Origin: an uncultured Phocaeicola sp.
GTDB taxonomy: Bacteria; Bacteroidota; Bacteroidia; Bacteroidales; Bacteroidaceae
DNA length: 64,000 nucleotides
Reading direction: 5' to 3'
NCBI GenBank assembly: GCA_948956705.1
Contig: CARCZS010000006.1
Span: 48,444-112,443, forward strand
Part shown: one piece after another, positions 47,834 to 57,329 of the stretch
How the letters are laid out: each line of letters starts with the position of its first letter
How positions within the stretch are numbered: the stretch's first letter is position 1
Notes under the pieces: generated by a model
The model's database searches: none
What the model was told of the DNA's origin: nothing
What the model saw: only the letters and a program-made list of their open reading frames with translations
Program-made: the position numbers and the translations under genes

Positions 47834-48874
47834 ATGAGTTACCTAATTAAACCAGCTAACTATAAAGCCTTGCTTGATTTAAAACAAACAGAGTTAGGCA
47901 TTAAGCAAATAAAAGAGTTCTTTCAACAGAACCTGTCGTCAGAATTACGTCTGCGCCGTGTCACCGCCCCGCTATTTGTATTGAAGGGAATGGGTATCAA
48001 TGATGACTTGAGCGGAACCGAACGGGCGGTATCTTTCCCTATTAAAGACTTGGGAGACGCACAGGCCGAAGTTGTCCATTCACTGGCAAAATGGAAAAGG
48101 CTGACTTTGGCCGATTACAATATAGAGCCGGGTTATGGCATCTATACAGACATGAACGCCATCCGGGCTGACGAGGAATTAGGTAATCTCCACTCGCTAT
48201 ATGTAGACCAGTGGGACTGGGAGCGTGTAATTACCAAAGAACAACGCACGGTTGATTTCCTGAAACAAATAGTAACCCGTATTTATGCAGCCATGCGCCG
48301 CACAGAATATATGGTATGTGAAATGTACCCGCAGATCAAACCCTTCCTGCCACATGACATTCATTTCATCCACTCGGAAGAGCTTTGCCAGATGTATCCC
48401 GACAAGAGTCCGAAAGAACGTGAACATGCCATCTCACAAAAATACGGTGCGGTATTTATTATAGGTATAGGCTGCAAACTGAGTGACGGTAAAGAACATG
48501 ACTTGCGCGCACCTGACTATGACGACTATACCACAATCAACCCGGAAAACGGACTTCCCGGTCTGAATGGCGACCTGTTAGTTTGGGACAAAGTACTGGA
48601 CCGTTCCGTCGAACTTTCCTCTATGGGTATCCGTGTAGACAAAGAAGCGCTGCTCCGCCAACTGACACTCAGCGGACAGGAAAAACGTAAAGAACTGTAT
48701 TTCCACAAACGCCTGCTAAATGAAACTCTTCCTTTGTGTATCGGCGGTGGTATAGGACAGTCACGACTCTGTATGCTTTATTTACAGAAAGCCCACATAG
48801 GTGAAATCCAAGCCAGTATATGGCCCGAAGATATGAGAAAAGAATGCGCCCAACTGGGTATGCAACTTATTTGA
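47834..48874 (+). CDS. asnA: Aspartate-ammonia ligase
   Basis: A 346-residue cytoplasmic AsnA-type enzyme that makes asparagine from aspartate, ammonia and ATP. It is a class II aminoacyl-tRNA-synthetase relative. Conserved stretches include APLFVLKGMGINDDLSGTER (about 40-60), VHSLAKWKRLTLADY (about 81-95), MNAIRADEEL, LSSMGIRVDKEAL and the C-terminal GGGIGQSRLCMLYLQKAHIG. The length matches the E. coli enzyme (330) plus a short N-terminal addition. Own promoter and terminator. Confidence 0.96.
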   Translation: MSYLIKPANYKALLDLKQTELGIKQIKEFFQQNLSSELRLRRVTAPLFVLKGMGINDDLSGTERAVSFPIKDLGDAQAEVVHSLAKWKRLTLADYNIEPGYGIYTDMNAIRADEELGNLHSLYVDQWDWERVITKEQRTVDFLKQIVTRIYAAMRRTEYMVCEMYPQIKPFLPHDIHFIHSEELCQMYPDKSPKEREHAISQKYGAVFIIGIGCKLSDGKEHDLRAPDYDDYTTINPENGLPGLNGDLLVWDKVLDRSVELSSMGIRVDKEALLRQLTLSGQEKRKELYFHKRLLNETLPLCIGGGIGQSRLCMLYLQKAHIGEIQASIWPEDMRKECAQLGMQLI

Positions 48875-48896
48875 TTATAATCTATCAGCAATGAAA

Positions 48897-48930
48897 GAAG
48901 AGGATGATTATAAAAAGTCATCCTCTTTTT
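48897..48930 (+). terminator. Terminator of asnA
   Basis: AAGAGGATGA / TCATCCTCTTTTT stem with a T-run, 23 bp past the asnA stop codon. Confidence 0.85.
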
Positions 48931-48991
48931 ATTTGTCATTTTTACAAATTACCCCTATCTTTAACGCACATTTTATAATAAAAGAAATGCC

Positions 48992-49654
48992 ATGAACGTA
49001 CAAATAGAAGAAAACTGGAAACAACATCTGGCACCCGAATTTGAAAAAGATTACTTTATCAGACTCACTGAGTTTGTAAGAAGCGAATACCAGACTGCCA
49101 CTATTTACCCACCGGGCAGATTTATATTCAACGCCTTCAATCTGTGCCCGTTTGACAAAGTGAAAGTCGTCATTATCGGCCAAGATCCCTACCATGGTCC
49201 CGGCCAGGCGCACGGACTCTGCTTCTCTGTTAATGACGGAGTACCTTTTCCTCCTTCCCTACAAAATATTTTCAAAGAAATACAAAGCGATTTGGGTGCT
49301 CCCATCCCTACTTCAGGCAACCTGACCCGCTGGGCGAATCAAGGAGTTTTATTACTCAATGCCACACTGACGGTCCGTGCCCACCAGGCAGGCTCTCATC
49401 AACGACGGGGCTGGGAGGAATTTACAGATGCCGCCATCCGTGTACTGGCAGAACAACGTGAAAATATTGTATTCATCTTATGGGGATCTTATGCACAGAA
49501 AAAAGGCGCCTTCATAGACCGCAACAAGCACCTGGTACTGGCTTCCGCACATCCGTCCCCCCTGTCAGCCTATAACGGTTTCTTTGGCAACAAGCACTTC
49601 AGCCGTACCAACGAATATTTGCAAGCGCACGGGCAAACACCGATTGAGTGGTAG
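48992..49654 (+). CDS. ung: Uracil-DNA glycosylase
   Basis: A 220-residue family 1 UDG that removes uracil from DNA for base-excision repair. The water-activating loop GQDPYHGPGQAHGLCFSV (D65) and the leucine loop HPSPLSAY (about 190) are intact, as is LLLNATLTV with the uracil-binding Asn. Normal length. Ends at a bidirectional terminator facing the LptD-like gene. Confidence 0.97.
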   Translation: MNVQIEENWKQHLAPEFEKDYFIRLTEFVRSEYQTATIYPPGRFIFNAFNLCPFDKVKVVIIGQDPYHGPGQAHGLCFSVNDGVPFPPSLQNIFKEIQSDLGAPIPTSGNLTRWANQGVLLLNATLTVRAHQAGSHQRRGWEEFTDAAIRVLAEQRENIVFILWGSYAQKKGAFIDRNKHLVLASAHPSPLSAYNGFFGNKHFSRTNEYLQAHGQTPIEW

Positions 49655-49662
49655 ACATAAAT

Positions 49663-49716
49663 AAAAAAATGAGAAATGGTTTCTGATAACAACACGCAAC
49701 CATTTCTCATTTTTTT
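49663..49716. terminator. Bidirectional terminator between ung and the LptD-like gene
   Basis: Perfect arms ATGAGAAATGGTT / AACCATTTCTCAT extended by seven A and seven T residues, between two convergent genes. Confidence 0.9.
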
Positions 49717-49731
49717 ATTCCCAACTTCTTC

Positions 49732-52467
49732 CTAGTACCAATTCACCGCACTACCCGTATTGCTTCGCTGATCCCATTTCAAAGCATCGGTCAGCATACT
49801 GGAGTTAGCACGAATACTGAAGTTATAGGAAGTAAAGGGACCGAATACCAAGCCACAGCTCATATTGAAACAGTGCAGGTCACGGCTGATATTGACCGTT
49901 GTCATTGACATCTCTTTCGTATTAAAATCATACCCCGAAGAATAATTCACATTCCAGCGGCTACCCAACTTCACATTACCGGAAACATTCAATGAATGAG
50001 TCACCGAATAAGGATATCGCATCGTCTTGATATTAATCTGCTTGCTTCTGTCCTCACGAATACTATAACTATAACTCAAGCTCAATGACCATGGCATCTT
50101 GAAAGCCATATAGCCATCCGGATCTATAGCCGCCTTCTCTGTCTTTCTCAAACCGGAGTTATCTTCTTCCTCCGTGTTTTCATTGCCATCATCACTGTAC
50201 TCATCCAGATTTTCATTCTTCTTGTCTTTATCCCCCTTACTGTCCTTTTCATCTTTCGGACCAAACCACTTTTTCCACGAATCATTATTCAATGTATACG
50301 AGAAAGAACCGCTATACCCCTGAAAACGACCAAAACGTCCGTATGACCATTCTGTACGGTTGCCTTCCACTACCTTGCCGTCTTTATCAAACTCATAAGC
50401 ATACGTAGCAAACTGGGCGTTCATATTAAAAGTATAACTCTTGGTCAGTTTCAAGCGCAGATTCATACTCAAATTTCCCCAAGGTTTCTCTTTAGCCGCC
50501 GCATTATAGGAAATACTGGCTCCCAACTGGTCAATCAAGCTGATTTTCTTCACTCCGGTAGTATCCGCATCGGATTTCACTTTCATTTCCACATTATTAT
50601 CTATAGAGAAAGTGAAATTCTCGGATTTACCACTGGGCGAGAAAGAGTAAGGCAAACCTTCATATGGATTATAAGTCTGAGTACGTACTTCTCCATCCGT
50701 ATCAGTATAAGTATACGTTCCCACATATCCATACCTGGACGTACTGAAGTCCGGTGCATAACTCATGCTCACCGAAGGAGTAAAGACGTGACGGATCATT
50801 TCAATCTTGTCGCCAAACAATTTCTTCCACGGTTTGTAGAAACCATACATCTTGGTATTCACCTGCAAGCTCAAATCATAGTTATACACACGGTTGAAAC
50901 CGTTGATTGTATCTCTCCGCACATTATTAGGTGCCGACGGATCATAACTCTGCTCCACCTTGCGCATATACCAGCGCTCGGTATAGTTGAAAGAAGGCAC
51001 AACGTTGATATATTTAAACAAAGTGAATGTAGCGCTGATAGGAATCTTATGCTGCATACCATTAGTCCATTTATTCAAACCCTGCTTCAGAATCAGATTA
51101 TCCTTGGTATTAATCGAGTTCGTCATCTGGCCGGTATATTGGAGTGAGATTTTCTCATACCAACGTTCATCACCTACCGCTTTCTTACGCTTGAACGGAT
51201 AAATACGGTTCAATGAAATATTCAAATCCGGCAACGTCACACTGATAGAAGAGTCACGCGTATTCTGAGAGATATTGAATGTACTGGACAGATTCAATCC
51301 TATTTCGGGGAAATTGCGCGAATAACTCACACTAGACGTCTTGGTGTTATTTGAATACTGCTGCGGGTTATACAAACTACTCAGGTTACGCTGGTCATAA
51401 CTACTGGTCGCAAAGTTCACATTCGCCGAAAAAGAGCTGTTAGGGTTAGCCTTGGCATCCTGTCTGTGACTCCATGCAATTCTGAAATCTTTTGTAACCA
51501 TATAGTCCGGCATATTCTTCTCACCGGTTTTCGTTACCAGATAACTGGCATTGAAATTACCGCTATATTTATATCTCTTGTTATAATTAGACTGCACGGA
51601 CAGTCCCCATGAACCTTTCGTAAAGATCTCACCCAACACTTTCAAATCCATACGGTCACTGATGGCGAAATAATATCCCCCATCACGCAAATAAAAACCA
51701 CGATTCATTTCATCACCGTATGTAGGCATAATGAATCCTGACGAATAACTGCTGTTAAACGGAAAAAATCCGAAAGGAATGGCGATAGGCAACGGCACAT
51801 CCTCCACCACCAGCTGGGCAGGACCGAAAACCACATTTTTCTTAGGACGCACTTTCGCCATGGAAAGTTTCAGATAGAAGTGAGGATGTTCGTGATTATC
51901 ACACGTAGTATATCGTCCGTGACGCAAATAAAGTTCATCATTAGCACCTTTCTTCGACTCCTCACTGGTAACGTATCCTTCCCCCTGCTGAGTAACGATA
52001 TTATTAATGAACCCCTTCTTCGACTTGAAGTTATAACGCATGATTTTTGACTCATACGGAGTCTCGCCATCCTTAAAGACAGGAGTACCTTTTTCCACGC
52101 CAGCCGAGTCGGGAACACCACGGGCATACACCGTACTGCTATCCATGTTCATTGTAATCACGGCAGAGGTCAACTCTATTTTCTCATAGTTCACCTTACC
52201 GTCACCATACAGATGGGCATATCCGCCCTCAGTGAATACGATAGAGTCATTTGCTTCATAAATAACAGGCGCATCCAACGGCTGTTTCTTTTTAGGTGCA
52301 ACCGTATCGATAGACAACGTATCTACCAAAGCACTATCTACTTTCAGGGAATCATTACCGGATGCAGAATTCCGCTTTCTGCGTTGAGCACCTGTACTTA
52401 AAGAAAGTGACAGGCATGCAAATAGTAGTAGGAATGTTATAAATCTATGTCGTTTTAGTGGCGTCAT
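49732..52467 (-). CDS. lptD: LptD-like outer-membrane LPS assembly protein
   Basis: A 911-residue outer-membrane protein with a signal peptide ending near LSTGAQ. The N-terminal OstA/LptA-like beta-jellyroll (about 70-190: YANDSIVFTEGGYAHLYGD-type strands) precedes a large barrel with the family sequence LPIAIPFGFFPFNSSYSSGF (about 225-245). A low-complexity acidic/lysine insert lies near 735-780 (DEKDSKGDKDKKNENLDEYS). It places lipopolysaccharide in the outer leaflet. It follows the HD hydrolase gene by 90 bp on the same strand. Confidence 0.9.
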   Translation of the reverse strand: MTPLKRHRFITFLLLFACLSLSLSTGAQRRKRNSASGNDSLKVDSALVDTLSIDTVAPKKKQPLDAPVIYEANDSIVFTEGGYAHLYGDGKVNYEKIELTSAVITMNMDSSTVYARGVPDSAGVEKGTPVFKDGETPYESKIMRYNFKSKKGFINNIVTQQGEGYVTSEESKKGANDELYLRHGRYTTCDNHEHPHFYLKLSMAKVRPKKNVVFGPAQLVVEDVPLPIAIPFGFFPFNSSYSSGFIMPTYGDEMNRGFYLRDGGYYFAISDRMDLKVLGEIFTKGSWGLSVQSNYNKRYKYSGNFNASYLVTKTGEKNMPDYMVTKDFRIAWSHRQDAKANPNSSFSANVNFATSSYDQRNLSSLYNPQQYSNNTKTSSVSYSRNFPEIGLNLSSTFNISQNTRDSSISVTLPDLNISLNRIYPFKRKKAVGDERWYEKISLQYTGQMTNSINTKDNLILKQGLNKWTNGMQHKIPISATFTLFKYINVVPSFNYTERWYMRKVEQSYDPSAPNNVRRDTINGFNRVYNYDLSLQVNTKMYGFYKPWKKLFGDKIEMIRHVFTPSVSMSYAPDFSTSRYGYVGTYTYTDTDGEVRTQTYNPYEGLPYSFSPSGKSENFTFSIDNNVEMKVKSDADTTGVKKISLIDQLGASISYNAAAKEKPWGNLSMNLRLKLTKSYTFNMNAQFATYAYEFDKDGKVVEGNRTEWSYGRFGRFQGYSGSFSYTLNNDSWKKWFGPKDEKDSKGDKDKKNENLDEYSDDGNENTEEEDNSGLRKTEKAAIDPDGYMAFKMPWSLSLSYSYSIREDRSKQINIKTMRYPYSVTHSLNVSGNVKLGSRWNVNYSSGYDFNTKEMSMTTVNISRDLHCFNMSCGLVFGPFTSYNFSIRANSSMLTDALKWDQRSNTGSAVNWY

Positions 52468-52557
52468 TCACAAATCATTTACGCTTTTGAGGGGCAAAAT
52501 TAAGCATTATCCGCCAATAATGAACTATTTAGCGGATATTTAATTTATTTTTAAGGC

Positions 52558-53094
52558 TTACAAGAAACATTCGCACCAATGGTTAAAACGGATTATCCCA
52601 TCTTCCCCATAACGTGAAATACTCTTTAACGCTTTCTCCACGCTCTTTTCCCTGTCCAGATGCGTCTTTGAGAAAAACTTGTCGGCAAAGCAAATAACCT
52701 GTTCTTCCAGCGAAACCGGAACCATATTCCGATGAGGAACAGGCAACTGCTGGTCAATAATACTTTGCAAAGACATACCCGCTCCCGTATGTCTCTCACA
52801 GACCAATGCATGACGCGGAAATCCTTCTTTCCGCATCAGATCAGCCCCCAAATATCCATGACAAATATAAGGATAAGATCCGAAACAACAAATGCCCTCA
52901 GCATCCGTCATAAAAATACCAATATCGTGCAGCATCGCCGCCTCTTCCAGAAACTGCTTGTCCAGATTCAATTCCGGATGCTTTCCGGCAATCCATAACG
53001 CCTTATCGGCCACCGAACGGCTATGCGCCAGCAGGATATGTTTCTGTTCATTATCTTCAGGATAATATTTATTAATGATAGCAAGTGCGTCCAT
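52558..53094 (-). CDS. HD-domain phosphohydrolase
   Basis: A 178-residue HD-domain protein. Metal-binding residues are H in LLAHSRSVADKA, the HD pair in AAMLHDIGIF, and later H residues in YICHGYLGADLMRKEGFPRH (two histidine clusters). Its small size and the GADLMRKEGFP stretch are typical of short bacterial HD hydrolases acting on nucleotides or phosphoesters. The ATG at 53094 is preferred over a TTG two codons upstream. Substrate unknown. Divergent from the NamZ gene with a 53-bp gap. Confidence 0.85.
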   Translation of the reverse strand: MDALAIINKYYPEDNEQKHILLAHSRSVADKALWIAGKHPELNLDKQFLEEAAMLHDIGIFMTDAEGICCFGSYPYICHGYLGADLMRKEGFPRHALVCERHTGAGMSLQSIIDQQLPVPHRNMVPVSLEEQVICFADKFFSKTHLDREKSVEKALKSISRYGEDGIIRFNHWCECFL

Positions 53095-53147
53095 TCTCAA
53101 TTAAATTCTTATTTTTGTGCAATATTACAAAATAATCGCCACATATC

Positions 53148-54308
53148 ATGAAAACAAAATACATTTTCCTATACTGCCTCTTGTTTATCTGCAACGCCGT
53201 GACCGCGCAAAAGGTTATCACCGGAGCCGAACAGATGGACCGTCTCTTACCTATATTAAAAGGGAAGCGTGTGGCATTGGTTGTAAACCAAACCTCCAAA
53301 GTAGGAGAAACCCATCTGTTGGACACCCTGCTTGCAGCGCATATACAAATAAAAAAGGTATTCGCTCCCGAACACGGATTCCGGGGTGACGCCGATGCCG
53401 GAGAAACCATCAGGAACGGAAAAGATACCCGCACGGGAATACCCATCCTGTCCCTTTACGGTAAAAATAAGAAACCTACAGCCACACAGCTACAGGACAT
53501 AGACCTGATTGTGTTCGACATTCAGGATGTAGGTGCCCGTTTCTATACCTATATCAGCACCATGCAGTATGTAATGGAAGCTTGTGCCGAGAACCGGAAA
53601 CAACTGGTCATCACAGACCGGCCCAATCCTTGTGATTACGTGGACGGCCCTGTGCGACAGAAAAACCAGAAAAGTTTTGTGGGTATGCACGCCATCCCCA
53701 TTTTACACGGTTGCACTGTAGGCGAGCTGGCTCAAATGATCAATGGCGAAGGCTGGCTGCCCAATGGCAAAAAATGCGCGTTGACCGTCATCCCCGTGGA
53801 AGGCTGGAAACACGGACAACCCTATTCGCTTCCGGTAAAACCCTCTCCCAACCTGCCCAACGACCAGGCAATTGCCTTATATCCTTCACTCTGTCCGTTT
53901 GAAGGTACAGCCATCAGTGTGGGCAGAGGTACTCTTTATCCTTTTCAAGTAATCGGTTCACCGGATATCCGCATCTCCTCCTTTTCTTTCAGACCGGAAG
54001 CCTTGGAAGGCTTTGACAAGAATCCGATGTATAAAAACCAATACTGCTATGGCAATAATCTCCGCCATATCACCGCCCCGAAAGGATTCTCTTTAAAATA
54101 CATCATCACCTATTATCAAGCTTATCAAGACCTTGGGAAAGCGGACAAGTTCTTTACCCGCCCGCAATGGTTCGACCTGCTGATAGGGAACCGTACCGTA
54201 AGGGAACAAATCATGAAAGGAGCCAGTGAAGAAGAAATCCGTGCAGGATGGCAGAATGAACTGGAAGCCTACAAAAAGATGAGAGAGAAATACCTGCTTT
54301 ATGAATAA
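53148..54308 (+). CDS. namZ: DUF1343 protein, NamZ-type exo-beta-N-acetylmuramidase (GH171)
   Basis: A 386-residue secreted protein with signal peptide (FICNAVTAQ). The whole length is DUF1343: GKRVALVVNQTSKVGETHLLD, FAPEHGFRGDADAGE (about 74-88), DIQDVGARFYTYISTM (about 123-138), DRPNPCD, PSPNLPNDQAIALYPS and FEGTAISVGRGT. Members have been shown to release terminal MurNAc from peptidoglycan fragments (NamZ, GH171), including in the Bacteroidota Tannerella. Here it stands alone, so it likely serves cell-wall recycling. It converges on the S24/S26 peptidase gene. Confidence 0.9.
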   Translation: MKTKYIFLYCLLFICNAVTAQKVITGAEQMDRLLPILKGKRVALVVNQTSKVGETHLLDTLLAAHIQIKKVFAPEHGFRGDADAGETIRNGKDTRTGIPILSLYGKNKKPTATQLQDIDLIVFDIQDVGARFYTYISTMQYVMEACAENRKQLVITDRPNPCDYVDGPVRQKNQKSFVGMHAIPILHGCTVGELAQMINGEGWLPNGKKCALTVIPVEGWKHGQPYSLPVKPSPNLPNDQAIALYPSLCPFEGTAISVGRGTLYPFQVIGSPDIRISSFSFRPEALEGFDKNPMYKNQYCYGNNLRHITAPKGFSLKYIITYYQAYQDLGKADKFFTRPQWFDLLIGNRTVREQIMKGASEEEIRAGWQNELEAYKKMREKYLLYE

Positions 54309-54335
54309 TATTTCCTTCCAAGCTGACAGATTTCG

Positions 54336-54803
54336 TCAAAAAAGGAGACAACAACCCAATCTATTCAGGACACGCAGCACCATTCCTCTGCATCCACCAA
54401 GCCCCAACCACAAACGGCTTTCCAACCGCCAACACATGGAATCCGTTTCAATCTTCTTTCCGGAAGGCCTGCATACCTTTCTCACCACCCCGATGATATC
54501 CGTGTCCTCACATTCCTCATAAAAACGGCAGACGCCATCCCCCTGCATCAGATAACGACTGTCTCTTTTTTGAATAATCCGATGCAATACATACCGGTCT
54601 GTCTGCCGGAACAGAATGACATCAAAAAGTTTCAACTCCTCCTTATCATACGGCCCCACCACCACTTCATCCTTCCCATTTCTCAGTAAAGGCATCATGG
54701 AATTGCCTTTCACCCGGAACTTCACACTCCTGCCACTTTTGATTTCCGACTCCACCCACGCAAAGAAACATTCATTCGCTATCCGCTTCATACCCATCTC
54801 CAT
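54336..54803 (-). CDS. S24/S26-type peptidase, small
   Basis: A 155-residue protein with a signal-peptidase/LexA-type protease core: GNSMMPLL with the nucleophile Ser35, then the strand DVILFRQTDRYVLHRII with His74, and QGDGV (about 87-91). No lysine sits at the usual SPase I place, so it is more like S26B/S24 peptidases that use Ser-His. No N-terminal membrane anchor is seen; the C-terminal region (WLGLGGCRGMVLRVLNRLGC) is amphipathic or mildly hydrophobic. It overlaps the kinase-like gene by 32 bp and is the last gene of the peptide locus. I infer removal of a leader from the short peptide at 61.7 kb. Confidence 0.75.
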   Translation of the reverse strand: MEMGMKRIANECFFAWVESEIKSGRSVKFRVKGNSMMPLLRNGKDEVVVGPYDKEELKLFDVILFRQTDRYVLHRIIQKRDSRYLMQGDGVCRFYEECEDTDIIGVVRKVCRPSGKKIETDSMCWRLESRLWLGLGGCRGMVLRVLNRLGCCLLF

Positions 54804-55698
54804 ATAAAGTACGACATACTAATTTCACCGCCTCCGCATCGGGCAAACACTCCAGATGATAAACAGGAATGGATGAAACCATCTTTTCCAACAGACTACA
54901 AACCCCACAGTATAATTCCTCCTCGTATGCAAATGCAGGAGGAGCAGACGGATGCAAAGCTGCATAAGCCTGCAAAGTGTTCAATCTCCGTATCTTGTTA
55001 TACGGTGCTTGTGACAAACGTACACATCCGGCCAACGGATAACGCTCCGCCTTATAACAAGGAGTCTTCCCACTCCACGGACTGCCATATACCCACACGC
55101 CCCCCTCTTCATAACGCACAATGGGACTGTCATCATTCAGCAACTTACTTCCTGCTATATTTTCCCTCCACAAACGGGTATGGGTACTTTTGCCGGTTCC
55201 GCTTTCACCTAAAAAAAGAACCGCTTTCCCCTTATAAACAATACAACTGCCATGCAAGGCAACCGTATCTTTCCGTACCGTCATCAGGCCATACCCCATC
55301 CATAAGGCAAACCTTAAAAGACGGGGAGAATAATTACCATATAAACAGATACCTCTCCCGGTTCCACCCATCGTCCGGAGATAAAGCGACGGTTCTCCCT
55401 GCGGAGCCAGTTCCAACAAAAAGCTATCCCCACTCACACCGAAAGTACCGGTTACATCTTCATATCCGAACCCATAGGACTTTCTCTGAAAAGCCGGAAA
55501 ACCCCAACCGTTTCCTTCCCAAACAGTAAAATCCGGCAACCAAGCACCCTCATATACATCTTTTGCCGAAACCAGATCCGGTTGCCAAACAAAAGGCTTG
55601 AAACCGCTGATACCATCCACCGCCTCCATCAACCTTTCGTCCGGCAGCGCGAAGCAGTGGCCACCTATTTTATAAATTCGATCCATTGTCTTTTCCAT
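54772..55698 (-). CDS. HPr-kinase-like ATPase, putative peptide-modifying kinase
   Basis: A 308-residue protein (or 304 from a second ATG at 55686). Walker A GESGTGKST lies at 164-172, followed by LLNDDSPIVR (about 185-194, the Asp-Asp region of HPr kinases) and YGSPWSGKTPCY. The N-terminal half is not the HPrK sensor domain of Firmicutes. Stand-alone HPrK C-domain proteins occur in RiPP loci of the paeninodin lasso-peptide type, where the kinase phosphorylates the peptide. It overlaps both neighbours on the same strand, so it is strongly co-expressed with the ABC exporter and peptidase. Confidence 0.75.
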   Translation of the reverse strand: MEKTMDRIYKIGGHCFALPDERLMEAVDGISGFKPFVWQPDLVSAKDVYEGAWLPDFTVWEGNGWGFPAFQRKSYGFGYEDVTGTFGVSGDSFLLELAPQGEPSLYLRTMGGTGRGICLYGNYSPRLLRFALWMGYGLMTVRKDTVALHGSCIVYKGKAVLFLGESGTGKSTHTRLWRENIAGSKLLNDDSPIVRYEEGGVWVYGSPWSGKTPCYKAERYPLAGCVRLSQAPYNKIRRLNTLQAYAALHPSAPPAFAYEEELYCGVCSLLEKMVSSIPVYHLECLPDAEAVKLVCRTLYGDGYEADSE

Positions 55699-57322
55699 TT
55701 AATCTGATTACACGATGACAATACGCCAACGAACTTTCCCGATGGGCTATCGTAAGAACAGTCAGCCCCCTACACTCCTTCATCAGACCGAGAAGCATTT
55801 CATTGACAGCCCGTTCAGTCTCATTATCCAATGCAGAAGTAGCCTCATCCAGTAGAAGCACCTCCGCTTTCTTATACAAAGCACGGGCTATGCCTACCCG
55901 TTGTTTCTGACCTCCCGAAAGCCTTCCTCCCCCTTCACCCAAAGGAGTATCCATTCCTTGCGGCAATTCATCCACCCAAGCATCCAATCTCACCAGCCTC
56001 ACTATCTCCGCTACCCGTTCCTTATCTATAGACCGGCATCCCAAAGCAATGTTTTCCGCCAAGGTCCCATCCAGCACAAACACTTCCTGTTGCACATATC
56101 CCACCCTGCGATGCCATTCCTGCCTCGGCACATCGGCAAGCGACCTGCCATCTATCCGAATAGCGCCTTTATCCGGAGTGATAAATCCCAAAAGCAGATT
56201 AAACAAGGTAGATTTACCCACGCCACTCTCACCACAGATACCTACATATTCCCCCTTACGAATAGTACAACAAAAGTCCTTTAGAACCTCTTTACTTTCA
56301 GGATAAGCATAGGTGAGGTGTTCTATCCGTATCTCTTTTTGAAAAGAAAACGCTTCCTGCCCCCATGATGGAGAAACTGCTTCCATCCCCTTATCCCCCA
56401 ATCCTTCCTCTATAATCCGCAGAGAATAGACCGCATTCTGTACTTGTGTCCAACCACCTAAGATGCCGCGCAAAGCGGGTAACAGCCGGAAAGCCGCCAC
56501 AGCAAAGACACCTACCAGCGCTTTGATATCCCCTGTTCCGAAAACGGTGAGCAAGGTCAGCCCCGATATGACCGCCATTTCGGAAAGGCAAAGAGGAAGA
56601 TGCTGTATCGTTTCCAGTTTCAAACGGCTCTCACTGATTTTCCTCACCCTTTGGGCGAATGCCTGCTGAAGAAAAGGAAACGCCGCATTCAGTTCCAATT
56701 CGGCATACCCTTTCATCGTTTCCGTGACCAGCCGGGATTGCTCACGACGAGCCTGCTGCTCCTGCTCACCATAACGGCGCATCGGTTTCCTGATCCCCCA
56801 TCCGTAAATCAGCATGAAAGGCAGAAAGGCAATATACAGCATCAGTACCGTCAACGGAGCGTAAACCAACAAAGCTGCCGTCACCCAAAAAACAAGCAGC
56901 AGTTCTCCTGTCATGCGAAGCAAGGGGGAAAGAAGGTTTAAAGAAAAAGCATAACAGATATAGTTCACCTCATATCCCAGCCGGATACTCCCCCTGCTGC
57001 GTATAAACAATAATCCCCGTTGATAGTAAGAAGTAAAGAGAGAAAAGCTGAGCCGACGGTAAAGAGACATCAGAAAATGGTTTTGAAAACGTGAAAGCCC
57101 CGCTGCCAAAGCGTTTTTCACCAAAATAAAGACTATTGCCACCAGACAAAATAACAGGGCGGCATCTTTATCCCTCCCGTCATCCAACAGAAAAAACAAG
57201 ACAGGCAACAGGGCAGCGAGTCCGGCAAAGTCAAGTAATGCGCAAAGAAATACGGCACAAACCACCCTTATCCCCATTTTCCTTTCATCAGGCAACAACA
57301 AACGGCAGATTCTTTTCAACAT
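55670..57322 (-). CDS. ABC exporter, fused transmembrane and ATPase domains
   Basis: A 550-residue half-transporter starting at the ATG at 57322 (MLKRICRLLLPDER); the open frame upstream is non-coding. Six membrane helices span about 17-290. The ATPase has Walker A GESGVGKST (364-372), signature LSGGQ (468-472), Walker B LLLDEA (489-494) and switch His527. It lacks a C39 peptidase domain, so leader removal would need another enzyme, for which the S24/S26 peptidase gene two places downstream is the candidate. It follows the nucleotidyltransferase gene by 7 bp and overlaps the kinase gene. Confidence 0.92.
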   Translation of the reverse strand: MLKRICRLLLPDERKMGIRVVCAVFLCALLDFAGLAALLPVLFFLLDDGRDKDAALLFCLVAIVFILVKNALAAGLSRFQNHFLMSLYRRLSFSLFTSYYQRGLLFIRSRGSIRLGYEVNYICYAFSLNLLSPLLRMTGELLLVFWVTAALLVYAPLTVLMLYIAFLPFMLIYGWGIRKPMRRYGEQEQQARREQSRLVTETMKGYAELELNAAFPFLQQAFAQRVRKISESRLKLETIQHLPLCLSEMAVISGLTLLTVFGTGDIKALVGVFAVAAFRLLPALRGILGGWTQVQNAVYSLRIIEEGLGDKGMEAVSPSWGQEAFSFQKEIRIEHLTYAYPESKEVLKDFCCTIRKGEYVGICGESGVGKSTLFNLLLGFITPDKGAIRIDGRSLADVPRQEWHRRVGYVQQEVFVLDGTLAENIALGCRSIDKERVAEIVRLVRLDAWVDELPQGMDTPLGEGGGRLSGGQKQRVGIARALYKKAEVLLLDEATSALDNETERAVNEMLLGLMKECRGLTVLTIAHRESSLAYCHRVIRLNGKDNGSNL

Positions 57323-57329
57323 AAACCGC